Shown: piece after piece, positions 1 through 13,307 of the stretch
Layout of the letters: each line of letters begins with the position of its first letter
Position numbering within the stretch: the stretch's first letter is position 1
Assembly (NCBI GenBank): GCA_028551475.1
Contig: CM052362.1
Coordinates: 20,070,021 to 20,134,020 of the forward strand
DNA: 64,000 nucleotides
DNA from: Casuarina equisetifolia
Taxonomy: Eukaryota > Streptophyta > Magnoliopsida > Fagales > Casuarinaceae
Direction: 5' to 3'
The notes under the pieces: generated by a model
Databases searched by the model: none
Seen by the model: the letters and a program-made list of their open reading frames with translations, nothing else
What the model was told of the DNA's origin: nothing
Program-made: the position numbers and the translations under genes

Positions 1-902
1 ATTCTCTGCATATATCCCATAATTGCACTCTCATTATCCCGTACTACAATAAGATTTCTTCCATTGAGTTGCGTGAATCCAGTTGTCAATCTTATTGGTT
101 GGATTCTCCTAGTTTCCTTCTTGTCATTTTCTCAATCATGTTAAGACTTTAGTGCCCCAATGCCGCTGGAAATTTTGGTGGGGGCATGCAACTCAACTGA
201 AGGAAGTGGAATGATGCCTGAAAGCATAACCTAAAAGAGAAGCTCACGGGGAACAGTATACAAGTCCGCCATTTCTTCATACTTCAGAGTTCTTCCCTAC
301 ATGATTTCGTTTTGAATTTTCACGTATCTTCTTCCGTTGGCTTCGACTTTTATCAAACCGAATTTTCGCGAGAAAGAATCCCACTCTCCATTATACTTTT
401 CTGTATTGTTTGCCATATAACTCTACTCCATAGGATACACTTAATATGCGCTCAATGATTGATAGCAGGGTACGACAAAGTTTGTGGTTTTTCCATATTG
501 CTTATAACAGTGTTATTACTGTCCTTTTTTGCGTTGATTTGCCATCAGTAAAGGTTGATAAGACAAACTACAATGCTCAAATGCGCATTCATCATGGCGT
601 TTAGTGGGGAAAATCTCAACAAAATTTTTCTCAGGATTAGAATTAGCATTGTGGAAGCTGTAGCAACTTAAAGACCTCCCTCTAGAAGTCTCGAACTTTC
701 CCACCATTGTGCTGCCTTTTCCGTAAAAAATTCCACAGGCTTTTGACCTTGAGTAAACGTCTGCGATAGTTGATTCTTCAGACAAGTCTTTCCAGGCAGC
801 ACGATTTGTCATTTTCATCACAACTTTTAACAATCTTCTTCTACAAGATTTGTAGCTTTCATTTTCATTCTGAACTTCTACGGCAAGAATTGTCATCTAA
901 CA
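1..902. other. Left-edge region, no identified gene
   Basis: No gene can be named here. An uninterrupted reading frame of 126 codons runs on the minus strand from 896 to 516 (starts MTILAVEVQ, ends NQRKKGQ). Its composition is not obviously random and it has no recognised motif. It could be a terminal exon of a gene running out of the window or a chance frame. Short plus-strand frames overlap it. The right boundary is where the module A duplication begins. Confidence 0.35.
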
Positions 903-3362
903 CAATCAAAAGGTGTCATGGAGATTGCATATTGTTGAAAGGGTGTTCCTTCTCAACTTAAATTGTTAATTGCTTTTGGGTTTACCTGATTGCATGTTAA
1001 ATAGGGCTCAAAGCTCTAGTTTCCGTTGAGTGTATGCTTTAGAAGCATAGTTTACACGGCAAAGCTTCTAAAAATGGTTGCGTACACTACAGACCAACAA
1101 TTAATTCTCAAAATCAGCAACACCATTCTTGACTAATATCAAGCTGAAGCGAGAGAGCAAAAAGAAACAAAAAGGACGGAAACAGGACCATCATCGATGA
1201 TTCTTTCTTGGGTGGGTTTCACGTGCCTTTTCTTTTTGTTAGTCTGAGAAAGAGGGGGAGAATGATGAAACCGAGCATTCTAATACTACGTAGAGCTGCA
1301 GACTAGAGTGGTCCAGCTCGAGCTGGTGTACCTAACCCAGTGTGCTATCATTGGGCTGCGTAAACCTTGTTTTGGGACCATGTTGTTGGATTGCTCAAAA
1401 AATACTAGGTATCACATGGAATCTCAAAGCCTCTGTCTAGGTTGCTGTCTACGCTACTGTGACTCTGTTTGCGAAGCATAAAATTAGAAATGGAACCAAA
1501 AAGCTGGTCTAAAATGTTCTTTAACCTCCTAGTAGTAAATTAAGAAAGTAGTTTCAGACCGTTCAGATTTTCGTCTCCCATCTTCGTCTCTCTTCCATTA
1601 GCTTTCCCATGTGAATATAGGTCACTAACTTCCGCCCCTCTAAATACCTAGTTCTTTCTGTATTTTTCTGGTCTCTCCATTATTGAAGCTCTTTTGAGTT
1701 TTTCAGTCCGTACAAGGAAACTCAGAAGCGGCCAAAGCAGAAGCAGTAGAAAACTGGGTTGATGGTATGTTCAAAACCTTGAGCGTGGCTTTCTTGCAAC
1801 ATTTGTTTGTTAAAATTGTTTTATAGCCGAACAAGCCACCCACCTTTGTGTAATCCTAGGCTGGGCCATAGCCAGGCTATGGGTTTTGTTGCTTGAAGCG
1901 GGCTGGATCTACTAGTCCCTGAGCTGGCCTTATTATTCTATGGATGATTTTCTTAGCTACTTTTGAATTTTTTATTTTAATCAGATGACATTATGAGAAA
2001 CCCAACACACAAAAGTAGTGTTTAGTAGAACTATGGAATTCATGGAAATAAAACATGATAGTTGCGCGATTAGTCAATAAGGAGTGTGAGTGGATCTTGA
2101 GATGAAGTTTAAAGGAAAAAAAAATTCTTTTACTCTTAAGTTAATTTTTAGATTAAACTATAGAACTTTTAATATGATATTAAAATTTAAATTAAATTTA
2201 TTTTATCTTATATAATCTTGAGCCTAAAAAGATTTGATATATAAGAAGATATGTGTAAAAGGAGCATCTTATACTATACTAAAATATAAGGTTTTATAAC
2301 AAAATTTAAATAAAAGAAGGTTGGATCATGCGAAGGATGGAAAGGGCAATGAAGGGAGATGCATCGCTCTCTGGTCCAAAACAGCGTGGACCAGCTGCGG
2401 CGCTTCATTCTTTATCGCTACGAAAGTGTATCATGGACCAGTCATCATACCATTAGTCGTATATATCGGGCTACTAAGATCAAATTTATTATGCAGGACC
2501 CTTAATCAATTAAAACTCCAAACACAGTATACAAAACTTGACTTTGATTTACTTAGAGCACAAAATAACATCGTTTTGAAAGAGATTTCCATGGGAATGG
2601 ACTTCCCTTGTTCTTTGCACCAGTTAAATGAGTCGAACGCATATTCCTTTGGTGCCACAGCTCCTCAACAGTGAAACCGTGTTCTCTAGGTATCAAAGAG
2701 CTTCGTGATATTTTTAGGTTCGAAAGTTCTCCTTGGGTTGAGCTAGAAGCTGACCCGGCTCTACACTGAGAACAAGCTGATGACTGTGACATTCAGCTTT
2801 TCCGTACCACTGAGTGGAAGGTTTGGTCATACGTCTACCACAACTTAAACAAAAGTAATTAGCAACGCTAACAGTTTAATCTTTCATCATGTCGTCCATG
2901 AATTGTATGTACAACTTAAGGTTTAGTTTTTGTCGTAACCCAACTAACATTAAACTTTATCTTGCTAATTTAGTCTACTTTAATGGCGTGGCATTCCACT
3001 AGGGGCAATGGAGAGGCTGATTGCTGACACTACAATGACTTCAAAAGAAAACCCATGATTGAGTGCCTTTTAGGTCCTCCCACTTTTCATGGATTACACT
3101 AATGTCTTTCAATCTTATTGGACGCTCCACTTTACTAATTCGAAACTCTTGCTTTTAATCAATGTCAAGAGTTAGGTCTTTCATTAGCAAGCCCCCATCA
3201 CCTTTCGATTGCTCATACCATTTTGGGTCTTAAGAGAGTTGAACAGTTTGCTTTTCATGGTAAACAAACTAGAATGCACTTCTAGATGACATTTTTTCAG
3301 GCCATTAGGTTACATAATTTTAGTAAGAATCTAGTGGATTTTCCCTCCAATGTAGTCAACTT
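903..3362. repeat. Module A, first copy, left part
   Basis: This stretch is closely similar base by base (roughly 90 % by eye) to 13308-15915. Similarity starts abruptly at 'caatcaaaaggtgtcatgg' and is unrelated to the left. It continues after the copia insertion at 10020-10410. The second copy has about 160 extra bases (near 14722-14876) that are absent here around 2310. Open frames in the two copies do not agree, so most of the module looks non-coding or decayed. The last five bases (AACTT, 3358-3362) are the left target repeat of the inserted retroelement. Confidence 0.85.
1560..1770 (+). promoter_or_regulatory. Promoter and leader-like block in module A
   Basis: A pyrimidine-rich block with a TATA-like stretch (CTCTAAATACC near 1640) is followed by a leader. 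The leader ends in ATG (1762-1764) directly before GTATGT, a good plant splice donor. The second module copy keeps the same arrangement (TTTAAATAT near 14055, ATG at 14178-14180, then GTATGT). This would fit a first exon whose start codon abuts an intron, or a 5' UTR intron. I found no downstream exon that I can support, so the gene is unidentified or lost. Confidence 0.3.
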
Positions 3363-3792
3363 AGTTGGAAAATGAAGACTCAGAGATTTTGTATAACCTT
3401 TATTTTTTGTATGTTTTACAATATATTTTCAATACCTTTGTATAGGTAGGCTACGACATATCATTTAACTATACAATCAAGGAAAATATTTGTTCTTGAA
3501 TGAGTCAATGAGCAAGATATGGAACACTTTTGAATTTAAATATCATTGACTTCATTCTAAGAAGATTTGATTTATTTTCATTTCTTTGGAAATCCTTGCT
3601 ACTCCGGATCATTTTGCATTAATGATTTCCTTTCTCATTTTCCTAATTGTTAATGATGAATTGATTCTTGAGATATATACTTAACTTTTGTTGGTTATAG
3701 GGTTGGTGTTGACATAAATGCAATGTATAGATTCTGACATGGCTTGGGCTTTTCTTGTGGTACCCATGGCATCATGATGTCTTGGTCTAACA
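3363..3792 (-). repeat. Left LTR of the copia element (3' LTR)
   Basis: This stretch matches 9510-10019 along most of its length, with shared blocks such as 'aatatcattgactt' and 'atggcttgggcttttcttg'. It ends TCTAACA. It is shorter than its partner, which has an extra partly repeated block near 9720-9890. Because the element lies on the minus strand, this is its downstream LTR. Confidence 0.75.
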
Positions 3793-6700
3793 CCCCTCTG
3801 CGAGTTGATGGATTGGTATGGATAGTAAGCTTGTCTTGTAATAGTTTGAACTTGGAAGAGTATAGTCCCTTAGTGAAGATATTTGTTATTTTATCAACTG
3901 AGGAGATAAATTGGATGCTTAATTGTTTGGCCTTGATGCATTCATGAATAAAATGGAAATTGATCTTAATGTGTTTTGTTTTAGCATGAAAAACTAGATT
4001 GGAGGAGAGATAAAGTGCAAAGAGATTGTCATACCATAGTATTGGTGGGCATTATAGTTGTATGTGAAGGCCTATTAGAAGTGCTTGAATCCAAATGATT
4101 TTAGCCATTGTATTTATAAGACTTTTGAATTTTGCCTCTGTACTAGATGAAGCATGGTTTTCAATTTCTTTAAAGTCCATGATAGGAGATTGTTTCCATG
4201 AAAAATGCAAAAACCACATGTTGACTTATAATCATCTTGATCACTTGCCTAGTTGGCATCAAAATATGCATTGATCGTAGTTGTTGGGCTTTTTGTTATG
4301 TTTATGCCATATTTCAAACTTTAACAAGGAATCGTAATGTGCGTTTGACATATGTCCAATGTGTTATTGTTGGTGCATGCATAAATTAACGTGTTATGTT
4401 AACATCATAAGAAATATTAGGTCTTGTTATTGTAAGATATTGTAAAGAACCAACAATACTATGAAATGGTGTAGGATTAGGGCAAGGATCTCTGTCATTG
4501 ATAGATGGGGTAATAGTTGTTGTGCAAGGAGTAAAGACCCCACGAGCATTCTCCATTTTGGCATGATGAAGTACTTCAAGTGTAAATTTTTCTTGATGTA
4601 ACAAGAGTCCATTAGGTAAAGTAAGGGCTTTAATTTCAAGAAAGTAATGTAGATGCCCTAAGTCTTTAATATTAAACTCATTTTAGAGTTGTATAAGTAT
4701 TTTGTTAATAAGAGCGTTGGCACTTCCAGTAAAAATTATATCATCTACATAAACTAAAAAAAAAAATTAGTTGGTATAACGATTTAATGTAAAGAGGGAG
4801 GTATCCACTTTAGATGTTTGGAAGCCAAGTTTTTCAAAGAATTCACTCAGTTAGGCACTTGGAGCTTGTTTGAGACCATAAAGAGATCATTTAAGACAAC
4901 ACACATGGTGTGGATTTGTAAAGTTTATAAACACTTCTAGTTGGTGCATGTAAATTTTTTTTATCAAGAAAACTATGAAGAAAAACATTTCTGACATCTA
5001 GTTGTTTGATAATTTAATTGTTTGTCTATGCAAGATTAATAATTGTGCGTATTGTAACAGGTTTAACTACAGGACTGAAAGTTTTATTATAATCAATTCT
5101 TGGTCGTTGATGAAAACACTTAGCTACAAGTCTTGCTTTGTAGCATTCTAAAGAGCTATAAGATTTAATTTTATTTTGTAAACCCATTTGCATCTAATAG
5201 ATGTAATATTTTTTGGCTAGGATATTAATTCCCAAGGTTTATTTTTTACTAGGGCAATATGTTCTTTTGCCATTACTTTTCGCTTAGTTTGGATCTTTTA
5301 AAGCTTCTATAAAGCTTGATAGTTTTATGTATGAGTTAGTAGATGTAGTTAAGGCATAAATGTTTTTCTATGTTAATGTACGTTTGGAAATAATGTCATC
5401 TTTGAGTCTAGCAACCATTAGATGGTGCAACTTAATCTATTTTGAAGTATTTGATGTTGTATTATTTTCATTAATAGTTTGCTCAAATATATTTTCTAGT
5501 AAAAGTGGTTCATCTAAAATTGGTAATTGTTTACTCAGGTATGGATTTTGTGATGTAGATGACACAAAATTAGTTAATAAAATGATTGTTTTTATGTTTT
5601 TATTTGTATCACACGTGTTGTATGTTTGACCCATTCGATGATATGGAGATTGATGTTCATCAAAAAAAGGCATTTGTAACGATGTAGAATTTATTTGTTT
5701 TTACACATAAACATTGATATCTTTGGTAACTTGTGGGGTATCCAAGAAAGACACAGAGTAAATTGTTGATGTAATTTGTTTTTGTTTAGAGGTTATAAAT
5801 AATTTGTTGTCAATGACTGGACTTGAGATTCTATTTATTATATGAGTAGATGTTTCAAAAGCCAAATCCTAATATGTCAAGGGTACACATGCATTGTATA
5901 ACATAGCAAGTCCAAGTTCTATAATATGTATATGTTTTCTTTTTACAAATCCAGTTTAGGAATGGTGCATAAGGGCTTGGTATTCATTAATATATGCCTA
6001 ATTTAGACAAATAGTTTTGGAAGGATTGTGATGCGAATTCTACAACTCCATCACATCGAATATTTTTTATTTTTGTTTGGAGTTGATTTTTGAGGAGTGT
6101 ATAAAAGTTTTTAAAAATATTAAGGAAATCATCTCATGATTTCATAAGATATAAGCATGTAAATTTAGAATAGAGATCAATGAAGCCAATATAGTAATGA
6201 TTTCCTTGATATGATGTAGTTGACGTGGGATCCCAAATATCAAAGTGAATCAATGGTTTGAATGATGTTGTTTGTGTGGATCCATGGGGTTGCCATTCAT
6301 TTTTGCTAATTTGACATGAATCAAAAGAAGTAGGAATATTTCTCTCAAAAGGAATCTTCATTGAATTCAACAATCTTATTACATTGGGATAATTGCTATG
6401 GCCTAATCTATGATGCCTATCTTCTAAATTTGGTGTAGTAATAAATGCCATAGGTGATTGTTGAATATTCTTTAAACAATATAGTCCTTGATCAATTTGG
6501 CCCATTAAAAAGATCTTCCCCATATAGAGACTCTGTATTGCACAAAAATTAGGATAAAATAAGAAGGCACAATTATTATCTTTGGTAAATTTTGAAAGAG
6601 ATAGTAATCTTTTCCTAATATTAGGAACAACAATAGATTACTAATATTCATAACAACAAGTATATTGGAAATATTAAAATTTTGAAAATTTGGAAGAGTA

Positions 6701-7099
6701 CTTGAGGTTATTGGGAGGTCCATTCCATCATCCACAGTGACCTCATTGTTGCCATTGTAAATCATTAGATGTTTTAGGCCATGAAAGTTTAGGGATATGA
6801 GATTTGTGGCCCTTGAATTAGGGAACCATTTGTTGGAAAAAAAGTATGTTTTATTGTGACAAATTTTGGTTGATTATAGTATATAAATGTTTTTCATATA
6901 TTAAATCATTAGATTGAATTATAGGAATAAAAGGTGTGCAAATTGTAATATCAATCAATGATATCATAAAGTAGTGAGTTTCCTACATTCCTATATATTG
7001 CAACCTCATGCAAGTTCTAAAGGAATATTTTTTATGCAATAAAAAATAGAGAATAAAGAAATATTAGTTGTATAACAATTTCCATTAAAGAAAAAGTGA

Positions 7100-8448
7100 T
7101 GTTGGACTTTATATCATTGTAGGCACAAATTTATCAAGTTCAAGCTTATGTTATATGGATTGATCTTATGAATATGTTCATATCAATGTGAACTTATTCA
7201 AGCCTGAGTTTGGTCTAAGCTTGATAAGAGGTCCAATTTAGAAGGGTGCTAATATGCATTATTTCACTAAGCAAGCCAGCCTTAAATTCACGACTTGATG
7301 GTTAGAAGCCCTAGCTTTTATCAAACCGAGCAGCCTTCTTTCTTCTCCACAACTGATTGTTGAACGGGAAGATTTGAGAAGCAATTGAATGTCTGTAGAA
7401 CTAAGTGCGGGAGCTTTCATCTAGTGACATTGTAGCTCCAACGACTTGAGCAACTATGTAAACATGATTTTGATGTTAATATAAAGGATAAAGGGCCACA
7501 TAATGCAATGACAGTGGATGTAGGCATGATTTGCCAAACCTCTCTGAATAATTATGTCTATCTTACCTCTATTCTTAGTTTAGGGTTTACCTCTAATCAA
7601 TCATAATCCATGGTCGATTATCATAATTAAGAGTTCAAATCAAAGTTTCAACTATAGATTGATGGAAATCTCTTAGTCTCTTAATAAGAAGAAGACTCTG
7701 TTGGTGTCAAGTTTGACAAAGAACCTTAATATGCTCTTATTGTTTGAGTCTGGTATAAAAGCTTTTCTCTATGGTTCAAACATAGTCCTCGCATGAGTTA
7801 TTTGTGAAAAATCAAGAGAAAGAATCAAGTCATTCAAGCATTGTAATTTTGAACAGCTTTAATGATATTCAGTGATATTCTTTAAAGATCATTTCTTTGT
7901 GATCATATTCACTTGTACACACTTGTTTATGTGCTAATTGAACTCTGATTATTATTTACACATAAACTCTGTTGTAAATTCAAAACTTTAATTTGCTAAA
8001 ATTTAGGGGTTTCATGATTAAAGCTTAGATTTACATTTAATATCTTAAATAAGCTATTTGATTAGCAATATCTCTTATAAACTATTCATTATTTAGGGAT
8101 TTTCTATTGTAACAAGGTTGAGACAACCTCTTATTGTAATCAAAAAATCTGCAATTCCTTTAAGGAGGAATTGGGAGGATTAAGAGAATCAGTGAGTAAA
8201 ATGGACTTTAACTAGTTGAGTTGAAGAAAGGAGCGGGGTGGACATAGGATTGAGTGCTGAACTACCATGATAAACTTATGTGTCTATGCTTGCTATATGT
8301 TATTGTTCTATCTTGTTTTTACATGTTCATTTGCTACATAAGTGTGAATTTATTATGTTTGAAAAGAAAAGAAAATAAACTTACAGTTGCATAACCAATT
8401 CAAACCAAACCCCCCTTTTCTTTTTTTGATTGATCATTATACCTAACA
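7100..8448 (+). mobile_element. Probable nested solo LTR of a second copia-type element
   Basis: The segment starts TGTTGGAC and ends CCTAACA. It lies between gag-like and pol-like parts of the older copia element. The right third has the look of long LTRs of Sirevirus-type copia elements: a block about a gain of G-rich sequence and 'gagtgctgaacta', then a C-run (near 8408) shortly before the CCTAACA end. No internal region follows, which suggests a solo LTR. I see no convincing target repeat, so both edges are provisional. Confidence 0.45.
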
Positions 8449-9509
8449 CCATTCAGTGTTTGTTGGGGCTTGGAATTGTGTTGTTTGTATTGTTTGTGGG
8501 CCTTAAGGATTTGATTCAGTTTTTAGGGCCTATGTTGTTCATTTTATGATATTATTGGCTCAAGGAATAGAGATAGCATACCTAAACCTACATAGTTGTG
8601 CAAGATGGCTAGTTTTCTTGTACATTTGGCACATGATAGGCGTTAGAGCTTAGAATGGTGCCTAATGGTGTTCATCCAAGATGACCCAAAAGGATAAGTT
8701 AATGGTATAGGTTGTTGTCCAGAATGGGTGTTGCTATAACACGATGGTTGGTGTTGAAAATTACCGTTTAGGTGGTTTGTTTAGCATACTCCAATTATGT
8801 CTCATGTGTAAGAAGGAGGCCACAAATTTCATTTCAAGTTAGAGTTGCCGTCCTAAAGTGAACAGAGATGGAAGTTGTAAGAGAGGCATAAAGAGGACCT
8901 AACCCACAAAAAATATGACTCATGTACTCATTGTTGGAAACGGGTTCTCAAAGGTAGTTAGCTTATTGGTGATGAAGAAAATTTCATGGAGAAATTTAGT
9001 CACCATTCAGTGACCTTTTTTGGTGGCTTTGAGTCATAGGCAAAGTGCAAAGGTTTGGGCTAAATTCTAAGATTGATATTCAGCCTCAAGAGCCTCAAGA
9101 GCCACAAAAGCTGTGTGGAAGTCTTGTGTTTTTGTATCTTCATAATGATTTGGTCATTGCTAAAGTTAAGGATCTAACCATAACCAATAAGATCTCAAAT
9201 TTTCCAATCATCATGTGTAAGATTGGAAACCCAATTGATACCTTCTTGTTTATTTGTCTTAGTGATGTACTTTGGTGGGTATGAAAAGGAATTGTCCATG
9301 ACACCAAGGAGTCCATTTGCTTCAAGGTAAGGCTCAATACGAGCCTTCCAAACAAGATAGTTGGTTCCATCAAGTTAAACTCCAAGTGCAAGAAAGAGAC
9401 GGGAATGGGTGGTGGGATAGACTAGGTAGTAATAGGAATGTTGGTATGCATGAAAAACATGGTGGGATTGGAAAAAAAGAAAAGGCTTTCATCAGTGGCT
9501 TCAATACCA

Positions 9510-10019
9510 AGTTAGAAAATAAAAGAAGAGTGAGGGATTCTGTATAACTTTTATTTTCTATATGTCTTACAATGTCTTTTCAATACCTTTATATAAGTAG
9601 GCTACAAGATATTATTAATTATACAATCAAGAACAATATTTATTCTTGTATTCCAATCAATGACAAGACATGGAAAACTTTTGAATTCAAATATCATTGA
9701 CTTGATTTTGAGATACATAATTAACTTTTGTTGATTGCAAGGTTAGTGATGGCATACACATGTTATAGATATACAAAACAATCAAAAAATATTTTGTTCA
9801 TTTTCCATTGTCTAGAAATTCTTCTTGTTTTGGATTATTATGCAATAATGACTTCTTCTTTTTTTCCCTAATTGTTGATAATGAATTGATTCTTGAGATA
9901 CACAATTAACTTATGTTGATTGCAAGGTTTGTGATGGCATACAGTGTTGTACACATACTAACATGGCTTGGGCTTTTCTTGTGGTACACATGGCATCATG
10001 TTGATTTCTTGGTCTAACA
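9510..10019 (-). repeat. Right LTR of the copia element (5' LTR)
   Basis: This is the partner of 3363-3792. It ends TCTAACA at 10019 and is followed at once by AACTT, the target repeat. It is longer than the left LTR because of an internal partial duplication ('gattcttgagatacacaattaac' type sequence occurs twice). Confidence 0.75.
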
Positions 10020-10410
10020 AACTTTTCCTCGACATTGCTTGTCATCATGTAACCCAAGCATAAACATGCATACTTAAAGCTTTTATGTTTGATGATGTTG
10101 TACTTCCATGGTGGAACAAGAGGATAATTGTTGACATGCTTATAAATCGAGAATAATGTAGTAAGTTGTTTAACTATTGCCTTTCTTTTCTCTAGAGACC
10201 CTACATTTACCATGATTGTTACTTGTCCTCGATGCCTTCCAACTGTGGCTTGCAAGTTTGATGGTAATTCAAAATTTGGAACCAATATTGCATATGGAGA
10301 TTAGGAGTTCGAGCCTTCTTAAGGTAGGAATATATACAAGCTTTTGTGTTTCTTTTTAAGATTAAAGAAAAAGAAGAAATTAATACAAAATTACTAATCT
10401 TTTCTGTTTA
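10020..10410. repeat. Module A, first copy, right part
   Basis: This is the continuation of the first module copy beyond the copia insertion. It aligns with about 15915-16320. Shared landmarks are 'accatgattgttacttgtcctcga' and 'gagttcgagccttctt', the latter at 10307-10322 and 16206-16221. Similarity fades after about 10410. A 124-codon minus-strand frame (10285-9911) runs out of the module into the LTR, so it is not a real gene. Confidence 0.75.
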
Positions 10411-11350
10411 AATTAAAAAGCAACAACTCATTTTAGAATATAGTCAAGTCAATAAAAATATAATTAAGGAAATTACAACCTAAGATCCTTTCTTCACATA
10501 AACACCCTGTATTTAGAGGAAAACATATTTTTCATTCTTTTTATTTGCTAACGATTATGCTAGACTAACATGTGTTTACATTATGCATGAGAGTTCAAAA
10601 ACAAAATGGAAAAAGCATTCAAATATTGCAAAGCAATTGAGGAAATAAGTACAACTCAGAAGACACTAACTAGGGGTTGGTGATCAGAGAATCACTGTTC
10701 GATTATCAACCCTCCCCCTTCTTTGTCTCTCCCCTTCTTTCCTAGCTTGTTCTGATTAACACTGCGGAGTAGTAAGTTGGCACTGTTCTTGTTGACTTCA
10801 TATTTGGTATTCGTGTGCTTCTGTGTCTTGACTCTCTCCTTCTAGATTAAAAAAAGACCAACAACGAGACATGAAAAGACTAAGGAATCCTAACACTCCC
10901 ATGTGACAATATAAAATTACAAGATATTACGTTATTCAAATTTAAATAAAAAAATATGCCATGAAGAATAAATTTTCAAATGAAATTTAAATAAGAAGAA
11001 ATGACAAAAAAGAAAAGAAAAAAGTTCTAAAAACTTTAAATTTGTTAATTTTAATAAGTGTCCAACTTAATTAGTAATTAGTGATCAATTCTTGAATAAA
11101 CAAATTCCTAGTCTAGACATCGTTTAGACACACAATCCAAATTCGATCACATTATAACCACCCTTGGATTTTACTTAGCAACCTCAGTCACTTGATCCGC
11201 AAACAAGTACGACGCTGAACCAAACACTTGATTTACCTTCAAATTCCTATATAATTGTGTCCACAAATCAGGTAACTAATCCACCTCTAGAACCATATTT
11301 AGAACAACCACCTATGATCCTTTGGCAATCATCATGACCCACATGACCAC
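10411..11350. other. AT-rich spacer
   Basis: I see no gene here. The sequence is AT-rich, with a pyrimidine-rich patch near 10710-10750. The right end may already belong to the coding part of the copia fragment that follows, but I cannot set that boundary. Confidence 0.4.
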
Positions 11351-12780
11351 CAGTTTGGATAGTGTTTGGCCATCTTCACAGGGCTAAATAGTCACTACTT
11401 TATCTTAGACCACTATTCACTTAATCTTTTCTTTCTACATTACCAAAATTTCATTACATCCATCTCAACTAATACCAAGCTTAAGACCTATTATTACGCA
11501 CTTAAGGACAATCATTGGATTGAGATAATGGATCAAGACTTTATAGCCCTTAAGGTGAATCACACATGAGATACTGTGCTACTCCTGCCTAGTTATAAAG
11601 CCATTGGATGTAAGTAAGTGTACAAGATAAAGTATCATGCAAATGGGATAATTGAGAGGCACAATGCAATATTAGTGGTCAAAGGGTACACATAGTGAGA
11701 GAGAATATATTATGATGAGATTTATTCACCAGTTGCTAAATCAATGACTATAAGATTCGTAATCAATGTGGTTATAGTGAGGTATTAGGAAATCTATTAA
11801 TTAAATGCATAGAATGCTTTCTTGTATGGTGATCTATTGGAGTACATTTATATGTAATTACCTTTAGGCTTTCCATTTTAAGGGGAGTATATGGTATGTT
11901 GTTTGCAAAAGTCATTATATGAACTGAAGCAAGCTTTAAGACAATAGTATGTAAATTTCATAAAGGCTTTGTTAGCCATTAGATTTCATCAATCTTAGCA
12001 TGATTAAACTCTCTTCACCTAATACTCCAAAGATTCCTTCATTATTCTCTTATTCTGTATGGATGACATTCTCATCACTAGAAACAAATGTTTTGCAATA
12101 TCAAAATTCAAGAGACACATGCATTCAATGTTTCATATAAAAGACTTGGGGCAATGTAAGTACTTTCACCCGAGGGCATATATCTTAGTTTGTGCAAGTA
12201 TGCATTGGATATAGTTTCAAAAGTACGACTTGCAGGATAGAAACCTACCATCAATCCTATGGACCAAGGCATAAAGTTGACAATGTTGGAATATGATGTT
12301 AGGGACCTAGACATGAAGGGTGACCCATTACTTAAGGATTAAGTCCCATATCAGAGGATGATTGGGAAGTTATTGTACTTGACACACATTAGGCCAGACA
12401 TTAGTTTTACAATTTAACATCTTAATCAATTTATGCATCATCCAAAGAGATCATATATAAAGGTTGCAATGAAAGTGTTGAGATATATCAGATGAACTCT
12501 TAGACTAGGACTTTTCTTATCATCGTTTTCTAGGTTAGAGCTTACAACTTTTTACGACTTCAATTATGCCACTTGTCTCATGTCATGGAAATGTGTGATA
12601 GGTTATTATGTAAAACTGGGTAATTCATTAGTATTGTGGTCAACCAAGAAACAACCAACAATTTCACATTTTTTAGTGAAGTTTGAGTATAGAGCCATGA
12701 GATATACATTTTGCAAGATAATATGACTTCTAGGGTTGTTCCAAGATCTTGGGGTCATTATCCTTTGTTTGGTAAAGGCC
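11350..12780 (+). mobile_element. Fossil copia fragment, RT/RNaseH part, plus strand
   Basis: Conceptual reading gives the usual copia reverse transcriptase order. A 'YYALKDNHWIEIMDQDF' stretch (about 11490-11540) precedes a YHANG-type block with the VVKGYT motif (about 11630-11690). An SPVAKS-type block (about 11730) and a YMDDIL catalytic-site-like motif (about 12055-12070) follow. RNaseH-like sequence (GKLLYLT..RPDI near 12365-12400) ends it. It lies opposite to the larger copia element and has no recognisable LTRs. It has many breaks and is an old, truncated copy. Confidence 0.75.
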
Positions 12781-13307
12781 TTCAGTTTGGCTTAAGAGGA
12801 TGGGCACCAAAAACTAAAATTGAATGCACCAAACTCAACTTTTGAGGGAATTTTGTTGTCCTCCTCCTTAGTTGGAAGGAGCTTATTAGGTTCATATGGA
12901 GGTACCAAAATTGACTCTAAAGGGCGCTTTGTGTGTGCTCTACTATCATAGAATCGGCCATAGCCGAGAGACTTGCTGTAGGCTGGTCAAATATCCTCTC
13001 AGATAGACTCCAAAAGGCAAAAGGAAGTAGTACTCTTTTTGGACTCCACATGCGCCTTAGATCTTTTAAGTTGGTGGACAACCTACTGGCGTCAAAGAAG
13101 GGACACAATCATAATCGTGGGATTTCTTTGCTACACAGCTTGGAGCAACTACTGGTGTTGGGCTAGGACCCATTGCCTTAATAGGGATGGGCTAAATGTT
13201 TTACCTAGGGGCCCATTATATGATACCCATTCAATATGGGTATGTTGGTCTCAACCCACAATTTAATGGGTATAGGGAACCATGAGGCACGTCTAATAGG
13301 AACCCAC
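12781..13307. other. Spacer left of module A second copy
   Basis: Unidentified sequence. Overlapping frames occur on both strands near 12917-13166, and none has a recognised motif. It is unrelated to 1-902, which marks the left edge of the duplicated module. Confidence 0.35.

Larger units (their letters stand above)
3363..10019 (-). mobile_element. Fossil Ty1/copia LTR retrotransposon, minus strand
   Basis: The element lies in module A and is flanked by a perfect 5-bp direct repeat AACTT (3358-3362 and 10020-10024). The paralogous site near 15915 has no insertion. LTR-like ends are at 3363-3792 and about 9510-10019; both finish in TCTAACA, so TGTTAGA on the element's own strand. Beside the right LTR is a primer-binding-like site resembling the initiator-Met type (near 9495-9508). 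Inside, in the element's 5'-3' order, are gag-like sequence (about 9.4-8.5 kb), GAG-pre-integrase and integrase-like sequence (about 6.8-6.1 kb) and RT/RNaseH-like sequence (about 5.2-4.4 kb). The coding parts carry many breaks. The LTRs agree at roughly 80-87 % by eye, so it is an old insertion. Confidence 0.85.

Noticed and set aside
9911-10285. 124-codon minus-strand frame starting MVPNFELPSN
   Set aside because: It crosses from module A into the LTR of the inserted copia element, so it is a chance fusion frame.
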